From assembly GCA_033239525.1 (NCBI GenBank), contig BSYO01000020.1, positions 10,790,308 through 10,854,307 on the forward strand: DNA of 64,000 nt. The letters are read 5' to 3'. Below are positions 60,794 through 64,000 of this stretch, piece by piece. The stretch comes from Nepenthes gracilis (taxonomy: Eukaryota > Streptophyta > Magnoliopsida > Caryophyllales > Nepenthaceae). Each line of letters opens with the position of its first letter. Positions within the stretch are counted from its first letter, which is position 1. The position numbers and the translations under genes were made by a program. Below the pieces are notes generated by a model that saw only the letters and a list, made by a program, of their open reading frames with translations, had not been told where the DNA came from and made no database searches.

Positions 60794-62780
60794 TATCACG
60801 ACCCAAAAATACAACATACATAAATCAAAAATAAAATCGATAATAATATTTTTATCAACCATAAAAACTTAATCCAAGTGTGACAGTCATACACATATAG
60901 GACCCAACATAATAAAACCCGTACAAAATCTCATCGGATATAAATCTAAATAAATATAATATATGATCTGCTATCTACATATCATAAGGGAGGTATCCAA
61001 ATATATAATTTTAATACTTTTTATACAAAGATCAGGGCTATCATCTGACTATAAAATATAACTATAACACATTTCGGGATCAGAAACATAACCAATATGA
61101 ACATCTCTACTCACCAAGAGATTTGCCATATCAGCTAACGTCCAAACTCCTACAGGCATATCCAAGCCACTGGTCTGAAGGGATAAAATATGAAAACATG
61201 AGCCTAAAACTCAGTAAGTATCATATATATATATATAAATAGTACATATAAATCAAAGAGAAGGGATAACACATTACAACAATTTAAAACATAAAATACA
61301 AGGACCGTAAAAGTTTTAAAAATCGAGGAGATGTCTCATACTAAATCATCATCCGTACATAATCGTAATAAATAACGATCCGGTCAAATCTCATAATGCA
61401 GAAATCGAGAGAAGACCGCCAAAATTAAAATATAAATCAAAACACGTTCCGAATTTATCACATATTTATACATATGAGATATTCCTATCATCCAACTGTG
61501 AGCCAATAAGTGTATCTCAAAATCATTCTCCACCCAAATACATGTAGAATTACAAAGTATGCATGAAATCAAAGAACCAAAGATAAATAATGCCAACTTG
61601 AGGAAAGGTTATCCTCATCCGGTAACCACGGCTATATCGACTGTGATTTAAGCTAGCAGTTCATGGCTCGACTACAATTTAGGTTAGTAGCTCAAGGCCA
61701 TCCATATACTCTGTCTCCTATAGATTAGGAACTTACTCACTATATTTTTACTACCCACGATTTTGGGTGCAACCTCAAGTTTTAATTATAAATATTAGGA
61801 CGTCCAAATATATTAGTTTTTCATCAATTCCTTACGATAGTTCTCATTTAAATACACAGTGGGGCAGATCAACTATTAAACGCCTCAACCTTCCTGCCGG
61901 CGGAAGGGGGCTACATTATATACGTCCCCATCAGGGTTAAGCCTCCCCATTGGGAGCGGTACTAATATCTCATGCCTCGGATCACATATAAGAACCCATC
62001 GGGTCTCGAACCACCATAGTCCCATAGTGACCCCGCCCCTGGCAGCATGCATGATTAATGCAAGGTTTGGTTCATGGTTCCACAGTATATGGAGACACAA
62101 ATATACATATATACCATTCGGGTGTCCGAAAACCCTCCAAATCATAAATACCAATATAAAATCACTGCACGACCAATAAAATATACATGCATATACATAA
62201 TTAATAAATTGTGAGTATATAAAAATATATGTATGTTAATAAAATCTCCAATAGTAGTCAAAATATATCGAAAATTAAATCAGATTAAAGATATGGTTAG
62301 AGGATATTTGTTTCAACTTTATACTCCACATATCTGAAAAAAGGATGTCCCGAAACACTTGATTGGGCTATTCTCTCTCTTACATCACACGCCCCTACGC
62401 ATAGCCTTCTCTCTCTCCACTGTGCACGGCCACCGCGCTGTTGCCACCGCTCTACTACCACGCCGCCTCACGTGGTCATCGCCGGCCTCCCCACCCTCAC
62501 CCAGCTGACACTGGCACCATTGCGCAGCCGCCTCTGCTCTCCTCGCACTAATTCACTGCCGATCTCCTCAGCCCGTGACCACCGTGAGCTACCGAAGACC
62601 ACCAGCCCACCGCCATCGCCACCAACCCCTTCTCCTCTCTCCTCCTCTCCATTCTCCTCCTCCTTCCTCTTTCTCCCTTCCTCTACACAAAACCCTAATC
62701 TCCCGCACTCTCTCTCCCTGACTCCCTCTCTGCTCCCATTCCTTTTCTTCTTTTTTTTTTCTTTTTTTTCCTTTTCTTAT

Positions 62781-62837
<57 letters not shown>

Positions 62838-63033
62838 TTTACATTTTCTTTTTTGTTATTCTAAAATCCAAATCGATTTTTGGACAATAACACAGGTAAA
62901 CTCTGGGCGCCACTCCAAAATTTTGATCTTTTCTCAAAATTTTTATATTATTTTAATTTATTTTTATCATATTTGAAATACCGAAAATTACAATAAATAT
63001 TAAAATATTTCAAATGAGATCTAAGATATTTCA
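60794..63033 (-). mobile_element. Element F 5' LTR (2240 bp)
   Basis: Minus-strand start TGAAATATC at 63033, end CGTGATA at 60794. It matches 54564-56660. It is longer mainly through an expanded CT-rich tract and ATT microsatellite (62620-62840) and a short extra block near 62890-62970. Confidence 0.85.
62740..62838. repeat. Polypyrimidine tract and (ATT)n microsatellite
   Basis: A T-rich run followed by about 17 ATT units (62782-62835) in F's 5' LTR. The 3' LTR has only three to four units at 56529-56541. Confidence 0.95.
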
Positions 63034-64000
63034 GGTTCATTCAACCCATTTTCATGAGCCGATTTTATACAACCTTAATAAGGGTCTTAACTAATTGGGG
63101 ATCAATTTTGAGCAGGTTTGGTGGTCGGATGGTAGCTGGTTCGGCCTGATTTCCCAAACTGTCCATTTCAGCATCAGAAAACAGGGGTTGGTTCAGTTGT
63201 TATTGGAGGGTCCGGTTCAGTGATCAATTTAGTTCCAAATCACGAGCTGTTTTGTCACAATATCAACAAGACATTTATCTTAATAGCCACCAAATTTGGA
63301 CCGATTTGGAAATTATTAGGGGGCCAGTTCAGCCAGATGATAGTAGCTAATTCAGTTACTAATTATGGCTTTAGGATTTTAGCTGACATATTACTAAACA
63401 TGGGCTCGGTTCAGTGACCAATTCACTACGAAATATTATTTTCCATACATTTCTAAAATCAGTACATAATTTTGGATCGGTCCAGATGAATATTCCAATT
63501 TTCTTCTCACCCGGTGCAAAACTATATATTGATTTGTATGCCAAATTCTGTATTCTGGTGCAAGCTGGCCAATTCAGTTTACTCAATTTTATTGAGGCTG
63601 AACCCGTCAAATTTTCAAGAGATATTTTTACACCAATTTCATGACATCTTAGCCGATTATTAAAATATCTACACTAATTTTTATAGAGTTTGAATTGAAT
63701 AAAATCATGGAGAAAATCATCACTAACAACAAGTCCCTGATTTCTCAGTTCAAACTGCCAGTCAACATTAAACACCTCGAACCAGCCGATTTCATGAGGA
63801 CATTTTTCAAAATAAAAATATGGTGATTTAGCCAACATATTAAGATATTTTTATTAAAGTTTTTATAGGATAAATCGGCCATTAACAATATATAAAAATT
63901 AGCATATCAGTAAGCATGACAGCAGGTTGTAGGATTTGAACTTCATGATGCATGTTTTTGAATTTTGGCAATTCAAACATGGTAACGGCAATGAATTCAA
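63034..64000 (-). mobile_element. LTR-like sequence G, right part, runs out of window
   Basis: It resumes after F with GGTTCATTCAACCC and contains repeated 'ggttcagt', 'gccgatttta' and 'agctggttc' phrases, like the end of the left part (53650-54563). No coding signal; the short frames at 63220-63644 look accidental. The orientation is inferred from the left part. Confidence 0.45.

Overview
This window looks like repeat-dense plant (angiosperm) nuclear DNA. I found no convincing host gene, tRNA, rRNA, CRISPR array or operon. Nearly all of it is explained by LTR retrotransposons, mostly Ty3/gypsy, inserted into one another. The plant assignment rests on four things: Tekay/Del-like chromovirus polyproteins with 2-3 kb LTRs and initiator-Met-tRNA primer sites; a Tat-lineage element with two RNase H domains and an antisense ORF; a copia-type gag remnant; and a MITE-like element. 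I cannot name the species.

Region 1-19591 (all + strand) is a stack of three elements. Element B has its 5' LTR cut by the window start (1-1661), a decayed pol without gag, and a 3' LTR beginning at 4214. Element A (5301-18100) is inserted in that 3' LTR and flanked by a 5-bp target duplication (ATTAT/ATTGT). The B LTR resumes after it and ends at 19591. Element C is inserted 16 bp into A's own 3' LTR. Only C's 5' LTR (12216-15015), primer site and gag (15252-16340) survive, because a deletion fused C's gag to the rest of A's 3' LTR.

Region 19592-35864 begins with AT-rich DNA and an LTR-like repeat Z (20590-22325). Then comes element D (22573-35864, - strand), the best preserved: both LTRs, primer site, gag, protease, RT, RNase H, integrase and polypurine tract can be read. 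A solo LTR of the C family (30050-33051, - strand) sits inside D's gag with a 5-bp duplication CACCC. The outer end of D's 3' LTR (22573-23500) is interleaved at fine scale with a second copy of Z.

Region 35865-52368 contains a MITE-like element (36077-36885), then two copies of a decayed copia-type gag region (E1 37571-39690, E2 50236-52368) flanking a GC-rich Tat-lineage element H (40035-49984, - strand). H carries gag, protease, RT, RNase H, a second RNase H, integrase, a minisatellite and an antisense ORF. H's left junction is again a fine-scale mosaic.

Region 52369-64000 is a long LTR-like sequence G (- strand, running out of the window) with a complete but decayed gypsy element F (54564-63033, - strand) inserted in it, flanked by GGTAC/GGTTC. 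The strongest unexplained signals are the two interleaved mosaics (probably consensus or assembly artefacts), the H antisense ORF, and a GA-rich sense-strand leader shared by most LTR families here.
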